Shown: piece by piece, positions 54,371 to 64,000 of the stretch
Position numbering within the stretch: position 1 is the stretch's first letter
Layout of the letters: every line of letters starts with the position of its first letter
Source: Nemertoderma westbladi
Lineage: Eukaryota; Xenacoelomorpha; Nemertodermatida; Nemertodermatidae
Direction: 5' to 3'
Assembly: GCA_032718475.1 (NCBI GenBank)
Contig: JAUCBJ010005174.1
Coordinates: 1-64,000 of the forward strand
Length of the DNA: 64,000 bases
Program-made: the position numbers and the translations under genes
Notes under the pieces: model-generated
Told to the model about the DNA's origin: nothing
Databases searched by the model: none
Seen by the model: only the letters and a program-made list of their open reading frames with translations

Positions 54371-54897
54371 TGTTAGCTTATTCAATTCCGCTAACACCCC
54401 ACAAAGTAAGCCATTAAGCAATATTGGGAGCACGAGGTTGATTACCCAACCTCGTGTCACCCCAACAAAGTGGGAAGGAGAAACACACAATAGGGGTCAG
54501 GGGCCACACCCCTGACAGAGAGAGAACAGAAGGATTGAGGGGAAACACTCCAAAGGGCGCCAACAGGGATATTAGCCAATGGGGGGAAGGCACCGGCTAG
54601 GTGAAGTAATAAGGCCAAACCGTGCAATATATATTATTAGGTATCATGTTACTGTAATCAGTTATCTCATTGTATTAGTCGGTTAGCTAGGGTAGAGCGG
54701 AGACTTCTAAGACCGTCCTCGCCTACCACCATTTTATCTGTACATACCATTTATCCATTTATACTATATCCATTGCATTATACATATATCGGAGAATCAA
54801 TAACACCAGAACTCTTAGACTCTTTTCACATTCACACGGCGGGGACGCATACTTATAATAACCGCGGATAAACCGGGATCCTCCTTGGATCCCATCA
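54371..54897 (+). repeat. BEL/Pao LTR at the 5' end of element B
   Basis: Begins TGTTAGC and ends ATCA. Internal stems: GTGTTAGC/GCTAACAC (54370-54397), CACGAGGTTG/CAACCTCGTG (54431-54456), GTCAGGGG/CCCCTGAC (54496-54516) and GGGATCC/GGATCCC (54875-54893). It aligns over its length with the split LTR of element A. A TGGTCTTAGAACTCC segment follows directly and may be the primer-binding site. It could be element B's 5' LTR, element A's 3' LTR, or both after recombination. Confidence 0.8.
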
Positions 54898-54938
54898 TGG
54901 TCTTAGAACTCCAGCCAGCTACCGATCTAAAGTAAAAG

Positions 54939-56321
54939 ATGAGCGACATAACGCCAACGCAGACCCCGGACGAAGAGCTAACAATCCGCGAGGCCGCGAC
55001 CAGGCGGTATAGGCCCACGACGCCGGACCTATCGGTAACGGGTCATCCAGCAGTTCAGGATGAGGGGAGCCATCTGGAGCCAGAGGTCGAGTCGAGAGGA
55101 GGGGGAGTCGAATTGAGAGAAGGATAGGGCGAGTTGGAAGGAGAAAGAGACGAGTCGACACACGACGACGGTCGACGTGCCAATGTCGCCGGCCAGCCAT
55201 AGGCCGAGGGCGACGGACGGCCCACCGGAACGACAACGGTGGGGCCGCCGGTACGACGTCGGACCCGGAGAGATGGAGGAGAGGTCAGCGACGAGGACAT
55301 CGGGGTTTCTGATCGACTTCGACGGGCCTACAACGCGACCCGGAAACTACTAAAGGAGGCCAGAGAAGGGGCGAGGATAGACGAGGTAAAGTTGACAAAA
55401 GGACTAGGTGAGTCGGATAAACATTTTAATTATCTAATGCGCTTCGGGCAGAGAGAATTGGCCAAGGAGACAGCAAGAGGGGTTGCCGAGGAACTGTGTG
55501 ATTTATGGTGGTGTAGGGGTATGCAACCTAGTGTAGTGTACATAGGGCCATACTTAGTCGATGCCCGGGGTATAAAATTAGTGGGTTGGAGGAGACCTGA
55601 GGAGGGCGAATCCGAGGTTAACCCCGAGGATTCGGTCTTGTTGGTCGGAGGGAATTCCAGTTCCGGGAGGCGGGGGAGAGTTAGTAGGACGGGAAGGCGG
55701 AGGGAATCCATCACAACCGATAAGTCTGCTACATCCTCCGTAAAAGGAAGACGGGTGAGGGAAATAAATGCAGTGTACCATCTCGATCTGATAGTGCAAG
55801 GCCAGAGAGAGGTAGAGAGACAGTTAGAGGAAGGGAAAGCGCTATTGGAGAAAGAGATGGAACTGGTTAAAGAGACCGGAGAGAGAGCCGAGAGAGCCGC
55901 GAGAAGCTTTAGGGAGAGTGAGGAAATAGGGAGGAAGGAACAAGAGGAGCGTGAGGCGAGAGAGGAAAGTGAGCGTAAAGAGCGCAAGGCTGAATGTAAA
56001 GAGCGCGAGGCGAGAGAGGATAAGGAGCGTAGGGAGTGTGAGGCGAGAGAGGAAAGTGAGCGTAAAGAGCGCAAGGCGGAACGTAAAGAGCGTGAGGCGA
56101 GACGAACGGAGAGAATTGAGAGAGTGAAGGAACTGGCCGAACAGATCGCGCGGGAGAGTCGGGAAATGATAGCAGATGGGAGGCGTATGCGGGATGGTTT
56201 ACATGCCCGCCCAGGGGGGCTAATTCAGTACCAAACCAGACAGGAGCGCATACTGAAATTGGCGCAATTGGGGTTGTCAGAGAGTGAGGCTGGCTCGAGT
56301 GTTTTCGAGGAGCCCAAGTAA
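54939..56321 (+). pseudogene. Element B gag, N-terminal part, with an in-frame stop
   Basis: It starts at ATG 54939 (MSDITPTQTPDEELTIREAA). An in-frame TAG at 55125-55127 breaks the frame, which is then open to 56321. The product has the conserved block VVYIGPYLVDARG and a long charged helix with REESERKERKAE-type repeats (about 55930-56110). It ends prematurely (FEEPK then TAA), whereas element A continues here through a G tract into its Asn-rich linker. The reading resumes in another frame at about 56310. Confidence 0.7.
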
Positions 56322-57060
56322 TTTAAATATAAATCCGAATGATTCTAATATTAATGTAGGAAATAATTCTAATATTAATGTAGGAAATAATTCTAATATT
56401 AATGTAGTTACGCAAAATAATCCTAATAATCTAAATAATAATCTGAATTCGAATTTACAAAATAATTCAAGTAACGCAATTGCGCAAAATAATCCGAATA
56501 GCTTTATTTTGAACGAACAAAATAATTCCGTTTCTAATTTGGGTGCACAAAATAATTTAACTGGGGTGGAAGATTTAATTGATTTTACCAATAACGGTAC
56601 CTGTGGTGCTATTAATGTGAACGCGTCGGGCGTGTATAGTCTGGAAGCCAGCCTGATGGACCGCGTGATTAGTGAGCCGGAGGTGGCGGGGTTGAGCCAA
56701 CCCGGGGTAGGCCTGGTAGGCCACGTAGTTAGTAGGCAGGAGGTGGCGAGGTTGAGCCAACCCGGGGTAGGCCTGGTAGGCCACGTAATTAGTAGGCAGG
56801 AGGTGACGGGGTTGAGTCAACCCGAGGTGGGCCTGGTAGGCCACGTAATTAGTAGGCAGGAGGTGGCGGGGTTGAGCCAACCCAGAGTAGGCCCGGTGGG
56901 CCGAGTAGTAGTGGAGAGAGAGGCGGGGGTAAGCGGACCCAGCCGCAGTAGTAACATTGTGTCGACTGGAGAGGGGTGTAGAAGAGAAGTAAGAGGCAGC
57001 GGCGTGATATGTGGCGAGTGGGGGGGGGGGGACTATAGGAGCCCCGCAACGAGAAGTTAG
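56300..57060 (+). pseudogene. Element B gag linker: Asn-rich segment and 20-residue repeats
   Basis: The frame encodes an Asn-rich stretch with three NSNINVGN-type units, then four tandem copies of a 60-bp/20-residue repeat (about 56680-56920) containing GLVGHVISRQEV and LSQPGV. The corresponding region in element A has three related units. The frame is lost in the G runs at 57020-57131. The repeats show this is a fast-changing linker; function is unknown. Confidence 0.6.
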
Positions 57061-57185
57061 TGACGAGCGGGGGGGGGGGGGGCTACAGGAGCCCCGCAAC
57101 GAGAAGTTGGTGGCGAGTGGGGGGGGGGGGGCTACAGGAGCCCCACAGCGAGAAATTAGCGGCGAGAGGGAGGGGGCAGAGAGTG
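57011..57185 (+). repeat. Three ~55-bp repeats, each with a G run of different length
   Basis: Units contain GTGGCGAG or GACGAGC, a G run, then CTA-AGGAGCCCC and GAGAAGTT. The runs are 12 (57020-57031), 14 (57069-57082) and 13 (57119-57131) G long, so each has a different length modulo three. Confidence 0.85.
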
Positions 57186-57363
57186 TCCCGCAGGCGTCGG
57201 CGGATAATGCGTGGGCCGAATCAGGTAAACCGCAACACCCGGCGACGGAGGGTAATAGGGGGATTGCGAGTATCCCCAGCGGCGTGCGATCGAGCGGAGA
57301 GACGTTGACGTCGCGAGAGGGCGGACGGAGCATCGAGTCCGATCAGAAGAGGGAAGAAGAACA

Positions 57364-58047
57364 GTGGAGTTTAACCGGGAGGTCGACGAGAGATCTCGCG
57401 AGCGGGAATACTGCACTGAAAGGAGAAGAAGAGAAGACAGTAGGAGAAGTATTGCCGCAAACGATAGGAGAGCGAGGACGGATAGCGAGCCGTCGGTAGT
57501 CGAGATGGAAAGAGAGTGTTGGTGCAGTCGAACTTCGGGAGATTGCCGTCATCCCGGAGAGACGCGACCTGACAAGGCGCACTACGCGTCGAGAGAGGGG
57601 TACACGATGTACCGGTACAAAGACGAGAGCAGTAGAGGGGGTCGAAGAGAAACTTTGCGATGGGATATACCCACCGATCGAAAATACGGAAGCCACGGGG
57701 AGGATTATTCGAGAAGAATAAACTTTTATCCCAAGCGACACATACAGACTGTAGGACATACTGTAGGCCTTACTGCACATACTATAGGCCATGCTGGCAG
57801 AGACAATGTAGGCGATAGGATAGCGCGGACGACGGGATTGAACCCGGAAGTTGCGGAGTACATACCGGCAGGTAGGCCAGAAGCTGATAGGCCTATACCG
57901 GTACCAGTGCAGCAGTATGACTACAGCACGAAAGGATATAACATATACCCAGGGGAGGGGGGAATTATTGCGGATAGGTGCGGGCCCCAATATATTAACA
58001 TCAACCCCAGTACCAAACATACTGGTGGGGGGGGGGGGACAGGGTGA
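57364..58047 (+). pseudogene. Element B gag, middle part
   Basis: An open frame of about 227 codons, Arg/Glu-rich at first (FNREVDERSRERE), then GLTAHTIGHAGRDN, TGLNPEVAEYIPAGRPEADR and YNIYPGEGGIIADR. It ends in a Gly run made by the G tract at 58027-58038. It matches element A 50699-51528 in order. It is cut off from the preceding and following Gag parts by frame changes at G runs. Confidence 0.6.
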
Positions 58048-58081
58048 CATTCCCCCGTCACAATATTAACAATATACCCCA

Positions 58082-59074
58082 ATGGGAGCAAGAACGACGA
58101 ACCCCTTGAATGAAAATAGGTCATGCGACACAGAGATATGGAGGGGGCCGCTACCCCCAATGATATACCCAAGCCAGAGAAAGGCAGGAAATAGGACGGA
58201 CGGACCGCACCCAACAGGAGAAACTATACAACATCCATCGAACCCATTGGAAGCGCAGGCGATGAGGATGGCCACGTTAATCGATGCATTAAAAACTAGG
58301 ATCGAGTTACCACCCGTGGAACCATTCAAATTCGATGGGAGTAGGCCGGAAGAATACCTACAGTTTCGGCGCATGTATAGTAACGAAATACTAACAAAGA
58401 ACTTGACGCAGGCGGAGTGCCTAAAGTATCTACAAGTATATACAGGAGGCCCAGCATACAACATCGTGAGGCAATACCAGGGTATAGAGGGCGGCTTCAC
58501 GATGGCATGGCGGGCACTGGACAGGGAATACGGGCACCCGGCCAAGATCATCAGGCAAACCCTGAGAGGCATAACATCAGGTGGCCTACAGGATAATCCC
58601 GTTAGCATTAAGACGTTCACTAACAAAATCGAAAAGGCGCTAATCATGCTAAAGACGCCAGACGCGCCATACGAGTTCAACGCGTCCAACAACATCACCA
58701 CGATAGCGCAGGCACTGCCGATCTGGCTGCGCAAGTGGAGGAAAATCGCTTTCTCCACTCGAGATAGGAAGGGTGCGGAACCGGGTTTAGAAGAAATGTC
58801 AAGCTTCTTAAACTACAAAGCTGAATTAATAACCGACCCAGTCTATAGCGAAGATAGCCTGGGAAAGGGACCGAAGACGGATTACCATAGACCAAAACCA
58901 GAGCACAACACGTCAAACGCATTACCAAAGCTCAGGCAATCACTGCCATATGCAGCGACGCAAGGGACTGCAAGTCCACAGGTAGCTGAGGGTAAGACCA
59001 CACCATGGAACGGACAGGGGAAAAATAACAACACAAATAAATATAACCCCAGTACGTCCGAACCCAAACAATAA
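58082..59074 (+). pseudogene. Element B gag, DUF1759-like region
   Basis: An open frame of 330 codons. Key blocks are PFKFDGSRPEEYLQFRRMYS, ECLKYLQVYTGGPAYNIVRQ and WRALDREYGHPAKIIRQTL, then a Pro/Ser/Asn-rich tail leading to the zinc knuckle in the next frame. This is the structural core of BEL/Pao Gag. The frame itself has no stop, but its N-terminal join (near 58070) and its C-terminal join (near 59080) need frame changes. Confidence 0.8.
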
Positions 59075-59186
59075 GAATAGTAGGGACTTTGGTACAAACG
59101 CAGCTGCGATACGCAATGCACTGTATAAGGAGGGCTACAACCCAAAGACCAAATGCCAGCTACATACAAATGCGCTTCATCAAACC

Positions 59187-60278
59187 ATGAACTGCAGGTA
59201 CTGGCAAGCGCTACCCAGAGAAGATCAGGTAGAGTATGCAGCAAGAAATGAAATCTGCTCGCGATGCGTGATGAGTGGACATAGAGCTAGGCAATGCAAG
59301 GAAACGCCAATCAAATTCGGTCAAAGGAAAGGCCAAACGATGGCAACGAGCACAGTAGGGGCGAAGAAGAGAGGAACGGTGCTATTTGGGGTAGTACCGG
59401 TGCGAGTGATTGGAGAAGGCAATCGATCAGTAACCACACTGATGCTGGTTGATAGTGGAGCTGCCTTCACATTAATCGAGGATTGGGTGGCCGAAGAGAT
59501 AGGATTGAGAACGAGGCCAAGTAGAATGGCGGTAACAACCATCTCCAGCAAAGATGAGGTCCTGGAGATGAGGACTGGAAGGTGCGCGATTGCAGCAATA
59601 GCACCAGGATGCGACTATGGGGCGAGCATCGACCCCATCCAAGTGATAGAGTCAATAAATATCAATGCCAGGCGGCCAACCAACATCGAGGTCGAACAAT
59701 ATAAATTTCTGGATGATATCGACCTCTCAATCCTAGAGGTGGACGTTAGGAAGGTATCCATCATAGTAGGAATGGACTGCCTGACGGCCCACGAAAGAAT
59801 GCAAACGGTCTTCGGCGAAGACAGGCAGTGTGACCCGGTGGCGATACTGACACCATTCGGGTGGACGCTGAGTGGCCCAATCAAGATCAAGATACCATTT
59901 AGGATGTCGGAGACATCAGGATGCATGTTCGCGGGAACTATGCAGGAAATGGGTGATAAGAGAGCAGAGGAGCAGCTTAAAAGACTGCTCAGACAGGATT
60001 TTGAAGGATTAAAGGAGACCGGGGTCAGGACCTCGGTGGAAGACAAACAGGCTCAACAAAGCGTAGAGGAGTCTATGGAATGCGACGAAGGGCGGTATAC
60101 CATAGGAATGGTATGGAAGTTACCGAAGCTACCACTGCCCGATAATAGAGGAATGGTACTCACGAGGCTTCGTAAGTTGAAGCAGACACTAAAACGGAGC
60201 CCCGAGAAAAATGAGTACATCCACAGAACGATTAAGAAGTACGTCGAGAAAGGATGGGGCCGTGGAGTTACTGGTTGA
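59187..60278 (+). pseudogene. Element B zinc knuckle, A17-like protease and start of RT
   Basis: The zinc knuckle CSRCVMSGHRARQC has a perfect CX2CX4HX4C pattern. The protease has MLVDSGAAFTLIEDWVAEE (D codon at 59451), SININARRPTNIEVEQYK and TPFGWTLSGPIK. RT begins with MVWKLPKLPLPDNRGM and KNEYIHRTIKKYVEKGW. The frame ends at 60278, while homologous RT continues in another frame from about 60260, a frameshift. The polyprotein would be cleaved by its own protease. Confidence 0.85.
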
Positions 60279-61665
60279 CGAACCAAACACGGACAGGACA
60301 TATTACCTACCACTCCACGTGGCTTTAGATCCAAAGAAAGGTAAACTGCGGATGGTAGTTGACGCATCGGCCAAGACCAATGGAAAATGCCTAAACGACT
60401 ATCTGCTGGAGGGTCCCAATATCTACAACTCGGGGATTGAAGTCCTACTTAGATTCAGTAATGGGAAACACGCCTTCACCTGCGATATAGAGGGCATGTT
60501 CAACCAAGTCCGTGTAACGGAAGAAGATAGCGATAGCCAACGCTTCTTATGGTACAACGGCGACGAAGAACCGTCGACCATACCGACGTATAAGATGATA
60601 GTACAGAACATGGGAGCCAAGTCGTCTTCATTCACAACGACTATGGCAGTAAGAGACACAGTGAAAGGAAAGGAGGATAGATACAGCACTAGGGCCATCG
60701 ATATGATTCGATGCGGCTTCTACGTAGACGACGGAATGGAGTCTGGAAATACGGTTAAGGAGATACTGGACACAGGGCGCGAGGTTCGCGACATCCTAAA
60801 AGGATCCGGCTTTAACCTAACCAAATTCCAATCCAGTTTGGAGGAATTTATCAAGGCGATAGAGGACGAGAGACCAGAATCGACCATGGATAATCCCACA
60901 ACAGCCAAAGGGCAGGACATGGCAAACAAGAGGACAGAGTCTCAACAGAAGGCACTGGGAATCGTGTGGAACAGAGAGACAGATGAACTGAAGTACCAGC
61001 TGATCCAGGAGGGCGCAGACATCCACACAAAGAGAGGCTATGTGTCATACATAGCAAGAATATACAATCCCCTAGGCCTAGCATCCCCACTACTAGTCAC
61101 GGGGAAACAGATACTCAAGAGAGTATACAAACTGAAGGATGAGTGGGACGTAGAGGTACCAGAAGAGATTAAGAAACAATGGTGTAAGTGGACAGAAGGT
61201 TTGGAGCAGATGGGAACATACAGCATGCTACGAGTGTATTTCCCGGATGGGGACATGACGAACCTGGATCTGCACATGTTCTCCGATGCGTCATTAGAGG
61301 CATAAGGAGCGGCACTCTATTTAGTACAACGAGAGGGGTCTCACAAGCCCAGACTTGCCTTCAGCAAGGCGAAGTCAACGCCACCAGATTCGGCATCGGT
61401 TCCCAAACTCGAGTTGAAGGCTGCGAGGCTAGGAGTTAGGGCCACAGCCTACATAATGGACGCTATTCCCAACATAGTGGAGAAACACTACTGGACGGAT
61501 TCCATGGTAGTGCTTGGCTAGCTACATAACGAGAAAACGCGATACCCTATATTCGTTGCGAATAGAGTGGACGAAATAAGGGCAACGACAGAGCTGGAAA
61601 GGTGGCATTACTGCCCTACGGACGAGAACCCAGCGGACTTGTTATCGAGGGGCGTGGCACGCACA
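60211..61665 (+). pseudogene. Element B reverse transcriptase and RNase H, interrupted
   Basis: RT blocks are YYLPLHVALDPKKGKLRMVV, DIEGMFNQVRV, and the catalytic FYVDDGM (YVDD codons 60721-60732), with RIYNPLGLASPLL in the connection. RNase H begins with LHMFSDAS. The frame then meets TAA at 61303-61305 and TAG at 61519-61521, but homology continues in the same frame between and after them (LELKAARLGVRATAY, YWTDSMVVL, HYCPTDENPADLLSRG). A frameshift follows near 61665. The element could not make an active pol without suppression. Confidence 0.88.
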
Positions 61666-61818
61666 CTTTCTTAAGAAAGGAGGTATTGTGGCAACACGGG
61701 CCACAGTTTCTGAGCGACAAGGAGGCCTGGCCGCCGATGAGAGGTGGACCCGGGCTCTGGAGAAGTAGTATGAGAGGGAGAAGAGGGAGATTCAGAAGGA
61801 GAAGAGATATACTCCCAG

Positions 61819-63363
61819 ATGGTGAGGGAGATAAGGGACGTGCAACCTAAACCAGAAGAACTGTGCGATAACCCGACGGATAAACTCCTCAGCTACAGCT
61901 CTAGTTGGTATAAGACCAAGAAATTAGTGGCGTACTGGAGAGCCTTTGGGAATTTCCTCGCGGGAGTTGGCAAAGGCAAGAAGATCAGGACAACCATAGA
62001 TCTGGAAGGAGCGACCAAAGCAGTCATCCGCTATGAACAACGGAAGAACTATGGCAATGAGGTGGTACGCGTCAGTAAGCAACAGCATCTTCGACGGGAC
62101 AGCGAGCTGATCACACTGTCACCGCAACTTAGTGATGACGGGATTCTAGTAATGAACTCTAGGGTGGGTTACAACAACAGCATAGTCGTACTACCGAAAC
62201 CCATCATCATCCCTACAGGATCGCCAGTAGTCCGCCAGATTATCTGGGACTCCCACAAGTCGATATTGCACGGGGGCACCAACAGAACCCTTACGGAGAT
62301 ACGGAGGACCTTTTGGGTCAAACAGTTGAGGAAGAAGGTAAAAGCGGTAGTGGGGCAATGCCAGACCTGCCGACGAGCAAAGAAGGAGCGAGCCATACAG
62401 GAGATGGCACCACTGCCGGCGAGTAGGGTAAGACAGCACGACCCGCCATTTACACATTGCGGTGTGGACATGTTCGGGCCGATAAAGATCAAGGTGATGC
62501 GGCACACGGAGAAACGCTACGGTATTATCTTCGTATGTAACAACACGCGGGCGGTAGTGATAGAACTCGCCCAAGATGCAACCGCATCAGCATTCATTAA
62601 TGCTTTAGAAAGGTTCAGAGACCGCAAAGGTGGGACGATCGCAGTAATGTACTCCGACAGCGGAACCAACTTTGAGGGAGCAGAGAACGAGATGGCAGAG
62701 GCCTTGGACATCTTGGAAGGGGAGGAAGTCAGGACAGCCATGAGACGACGACAAGTAAAGTGGGAGAGGAGGACGCTGTATGCACCACATACACTAGGAT
62801 GCGTCGAGAGACTGGTGGGCAGTTCGAAGCGTCTCATGACGAAGTTAATGAACACCGATATGGTCACGGAGGACGTTTTAAGAACAGTGCTTGCGAAGTG
62901 TGAGGGTATCATTAATAGCAGACCGCTATATCCAGAGAATGATGACCCTGAGTCACTAGATGTGCTGACGCCCAGCCATTTCCTAACGGAAAGGCCAGCG
63001 ACCATCGATATGCGGGGTGTAGACCCAGATGACATACACTCCCGCCAGAGTTGGAAAGTCGCTAAAGCGATAAGCACAGAGTATTGGAGGAGGTGGGTTG
63101 AGGAATACCTACCCACGCTTCACAAAAGAAGCAAGTGGAGGAAGTCGAATATGGAGTTAAGAGAGGGAGATCTCGTAATCGTTACGGATGATACTATCAT
63201 CAACAACCAGTGGCGGTTGGCGAGAGTTGTAGGCACTTACTCCGATGAGGACGGAAGAGTCCAATCGGTAGAAGTGCGGATAGGTGGCAAGATAGGTGCG
63301 AAGGACAGAAAAACCTACAGGAGAGCTGTAGGGAAATGCTGTCTACTAGAAGGGGCACCTTAA
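61819..63363 (+). CDS. Element B integrase, open over 514 codons
   Basis: An N-terminal zinc-binding domain with HKSILHGG and CQTCRR, then an RNase H-fold core with the DDE triad: D217 in CGVDMFGP, D280 in YSDSGTNF and E330 in GCVERLVG. A C-terminal domain with NNQWRLARVVG (DUF5641-like) follows. It ends at TAA near 63363. The first ATG is internal to what was a polyprotein, so this is not an independent gene. Upstream frames are broken. Function in an intact element: insertion of the cDNA into host DNA with a short target duplication. Confidence 0.85.
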   Translation: MVREIRDVQPKPEELCDNPTDKLLSYSSSWYKTKKLVAYWRAFGNFLAGVGKGKKIRTTIDLEGATKAVIRYEQRKNYGNEVVRVSKQQHLRRDSELITLSPQLSDDGILVMNSRVGYNNSIVVLPKPIIIPTGSPVVRQIIWDSHKSILHGGTNRTLTEIRRTFWVKQLRKKVKAVVGQCQTCRRAKKERAIQEMAPLPASRVRQHDPPFTHCGVDMFGPIKIKVMRHTEKRYGIIFVCNNTRAVVIELAQDATASAFINALERFRDRKGGTIAVMYSDSGTNFEGAENEMAEALDILEGEEVRTAMRRRQVKWERRTLYAPHTLGCVERLVGSSKRLMTKLMNTDMVTEDVLRTVLAKCEGIINSRPLYPENDDPESLDVLTPSHFLTERPATIDMRGVDPDDIHSRQSWKVAKAISTEYWRRWVEEYLPTLHKRSKWRKSNMELREGDLVIVTDDTIINNQWRLARVVGTYSDEDGRVQSVEVRIGGKIGAKDRKTYRRAVGKCCLLEGAP

Positions 63364-63399
63364 CATAGTGTAGAGTGTAGGGGGGAGAGGTGTTTAGTC

Positions 63400-63452
63400 G
63401 TCCAAGTTTTGGACTGAGGGGGGTGGGATTGAGGGCGAGATGCCCTTCCCAC
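63400..63452 (+). other. Two 3'-region hairpins at the purine tract (element B)
   Basis: GTCCAA (63400-63405) pairs with TTGGAC (63409-63414). GTGGGA (63423-63428) and GGGC (63433-63436) pair with GCCC (63442-63445) and TCCCAC (63447-63452). They are homologous to the element A pair at 53842-53895. Confidence 0.75.
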
Positions 63453-63501
63453 ACATAAAAAATAAAAATAAATAAAAATAATTAGAGTTAGTTAGTTAGG
63501 A

Positions 63502-63680
63502 GGTACGTAGTACCGTTAGAGAGAAGTAGTAAGAGGGTACGTAGTACCGTTAGTTGGTTAGTTAGTTAGTTAGGAGGTACGTAGTACCGAGAGTGAGAGT
63601 TAGTTAGTTAGTTAGTTAGGAGGTACGTAGTACCGAGAGTGAGAGTTAGTTAGTTAGTTAGTTAGGAAGTACGTAGTACC
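63502..63680 (+). repeat. Array of five GGTACGTAGTACC hairpins
   Basis: Perfect stems GGTAC-GTA-GTACC at 63502-63514, 63536-63548, 63576-63588 and 63622-63634, and one with a single change at 63668-63680. They are separated by (GTTA)n and GAGAGTGAGAG spacers, with units of 34-46 bp. Element A has one copy of the same hairpin (54110-54122). Confidence 0.9.
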
Positions 63681-63777
63681 GAGAGATAGAGTTAGCTAGT
63701 TAGTTAGTTAGGAGTTAGGAATGTATCCTACTGTATTCAGACATTCGTATACAGGCATCGTATATACAGACTTATGC

Positions 63778-64000
63778 CGTGGCAGTTTCATGGAGAGAAT
63801 AATCATGATGGACACCCCAATACTTCTTCGAGACAACTCTCTTAAAGGACACTACTGGCCTTGAAGATGCGAATAATATCGCGAAAGTCAAAGGGAATAG
63901 GGAATTGTGGCTGTGTAATTTTGTCGATAACTCGGCATTGCTTTTATAGTGCAAGTTTTTACTCACTATTATTATTACAATGGGAGCAACCTCTGTGCGC
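63778..64000 (+). mobile_element. LINE 3'-end fragment at the window edge
   Basis: Matches 28567-28795 in opposite orientation almost base for base, and more distantly the 3' end of the LINE at 44230. It ends at the window boundary, so its full extent is unknown. Confidence 0.75.

Larger units (their letters stand above)
54898..63722 (+). mobile_element. BEL/Pao-like element B, internal region, near complete but decayed
   Basis: Carries gag, zinc knuckle, A17-like protease, RT, RNase H and integrase in the order normal for BEL/Pao. Stops or frameshifts interrupt gag, the RT start, RNase H and the RNase H-integrase junction. After the integrase stop comes a hairpin-rich 3' region. No 3' LTR is present before a LINE fragment at 63778. 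The LTR could lie beyond the window if the LINE is an insertion. Confidence 0.88.

Noticed and set aside
53873-54897. A longer LTR starting at TGAGGGCG directly after the purine tract
   Set aside because: It would fit the purine tract position, but homology to the 5' LTR of element A starts exactly at TG of 54371 and 44064, so the shorter LTR is preferred. The longer one is not fully excluded.
63502-63680. CRISPR-like array
   Set aside because: Repeats are only 13 bp, spacers are GTTA-rich and similar to each other, and the context is a eukaryotic retrotransposon 3' region.

Overview
The window looks like nuclear DNA of a marine invertebrate. Coding is sparse and interrupted by introns, there are many microsatellites and long poly-C/poly-G runs, the word TAGGCCTA is frequent, and BEL/Pao retrotransposons and single-ORF LINEs are common. 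An echinoderm, hemichordate or similar deuterostome would fit, but the sequence alone does not fix the phylum. No rRNA gene, convincing functional tRNA gene, CRISPR array or bacterial-style operon was seen.

Layout. 1-7.6 kb is repeat-rich intergenic DNA with a hAT-like transposon end, tandem repeats and a broken LINE reverse transcriptase. 7,594-20,053 is one recently inserted 12.46-kb BEL/Pao-type LTR retrotransposon on the minus strand: LTRs of about 1.18 kb, nearly identical, with a 5-bp target duplication AGTAT. It keeps a 1585-codon Gag-protease ORF, but reverse transcriptase, most of RNase H and integrase are gone, and unidentified ORFs lie next to its 3' LTR. 20-24.8 kb is non-coding, with dispersed repeats.

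Host genes. 24.8-40.5 kb holds a four-exon minus-strand gene (exon phases agree) for a predicted 250-residue coiled-coil protein. Its 12.7-kb second intron contains a foldback element, several LINEs, two nested TTAA-flanked MITEs and, on the opposite strand, an intact intronless M13 (neprilysin-like) metallopeptidase of 766 residues. A LINE sits 88 bp upstream of the peptidase start codon.

Retrotransposon complex. 43.8-64 kb is a nested stack. An old LINE fragment carries the LTR of a BEL/Pao relative (element A). That LTR is split by a full-length LINE with an intact 1105-codon endonuclease/reverse-transcriptase ORF. Element A is again gag-protease only. It abuts a second LTR and a fuller but decayed element B, with gag, protease, RT with YVDD, RNase H and integrase with DDE.

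Highlights. The 3' regions and LTRs of elements A and B form a series of short inverted repeats whose stems differ by paired changes while some loops stay constant, suggesting conserved RNA or DNA hairpins. Two separate BEL/Pao-type elements have lost pol but kept gag-protease and carry unidentified ORFs. The nested antisense intronless M13 gene is the clearest host finding.
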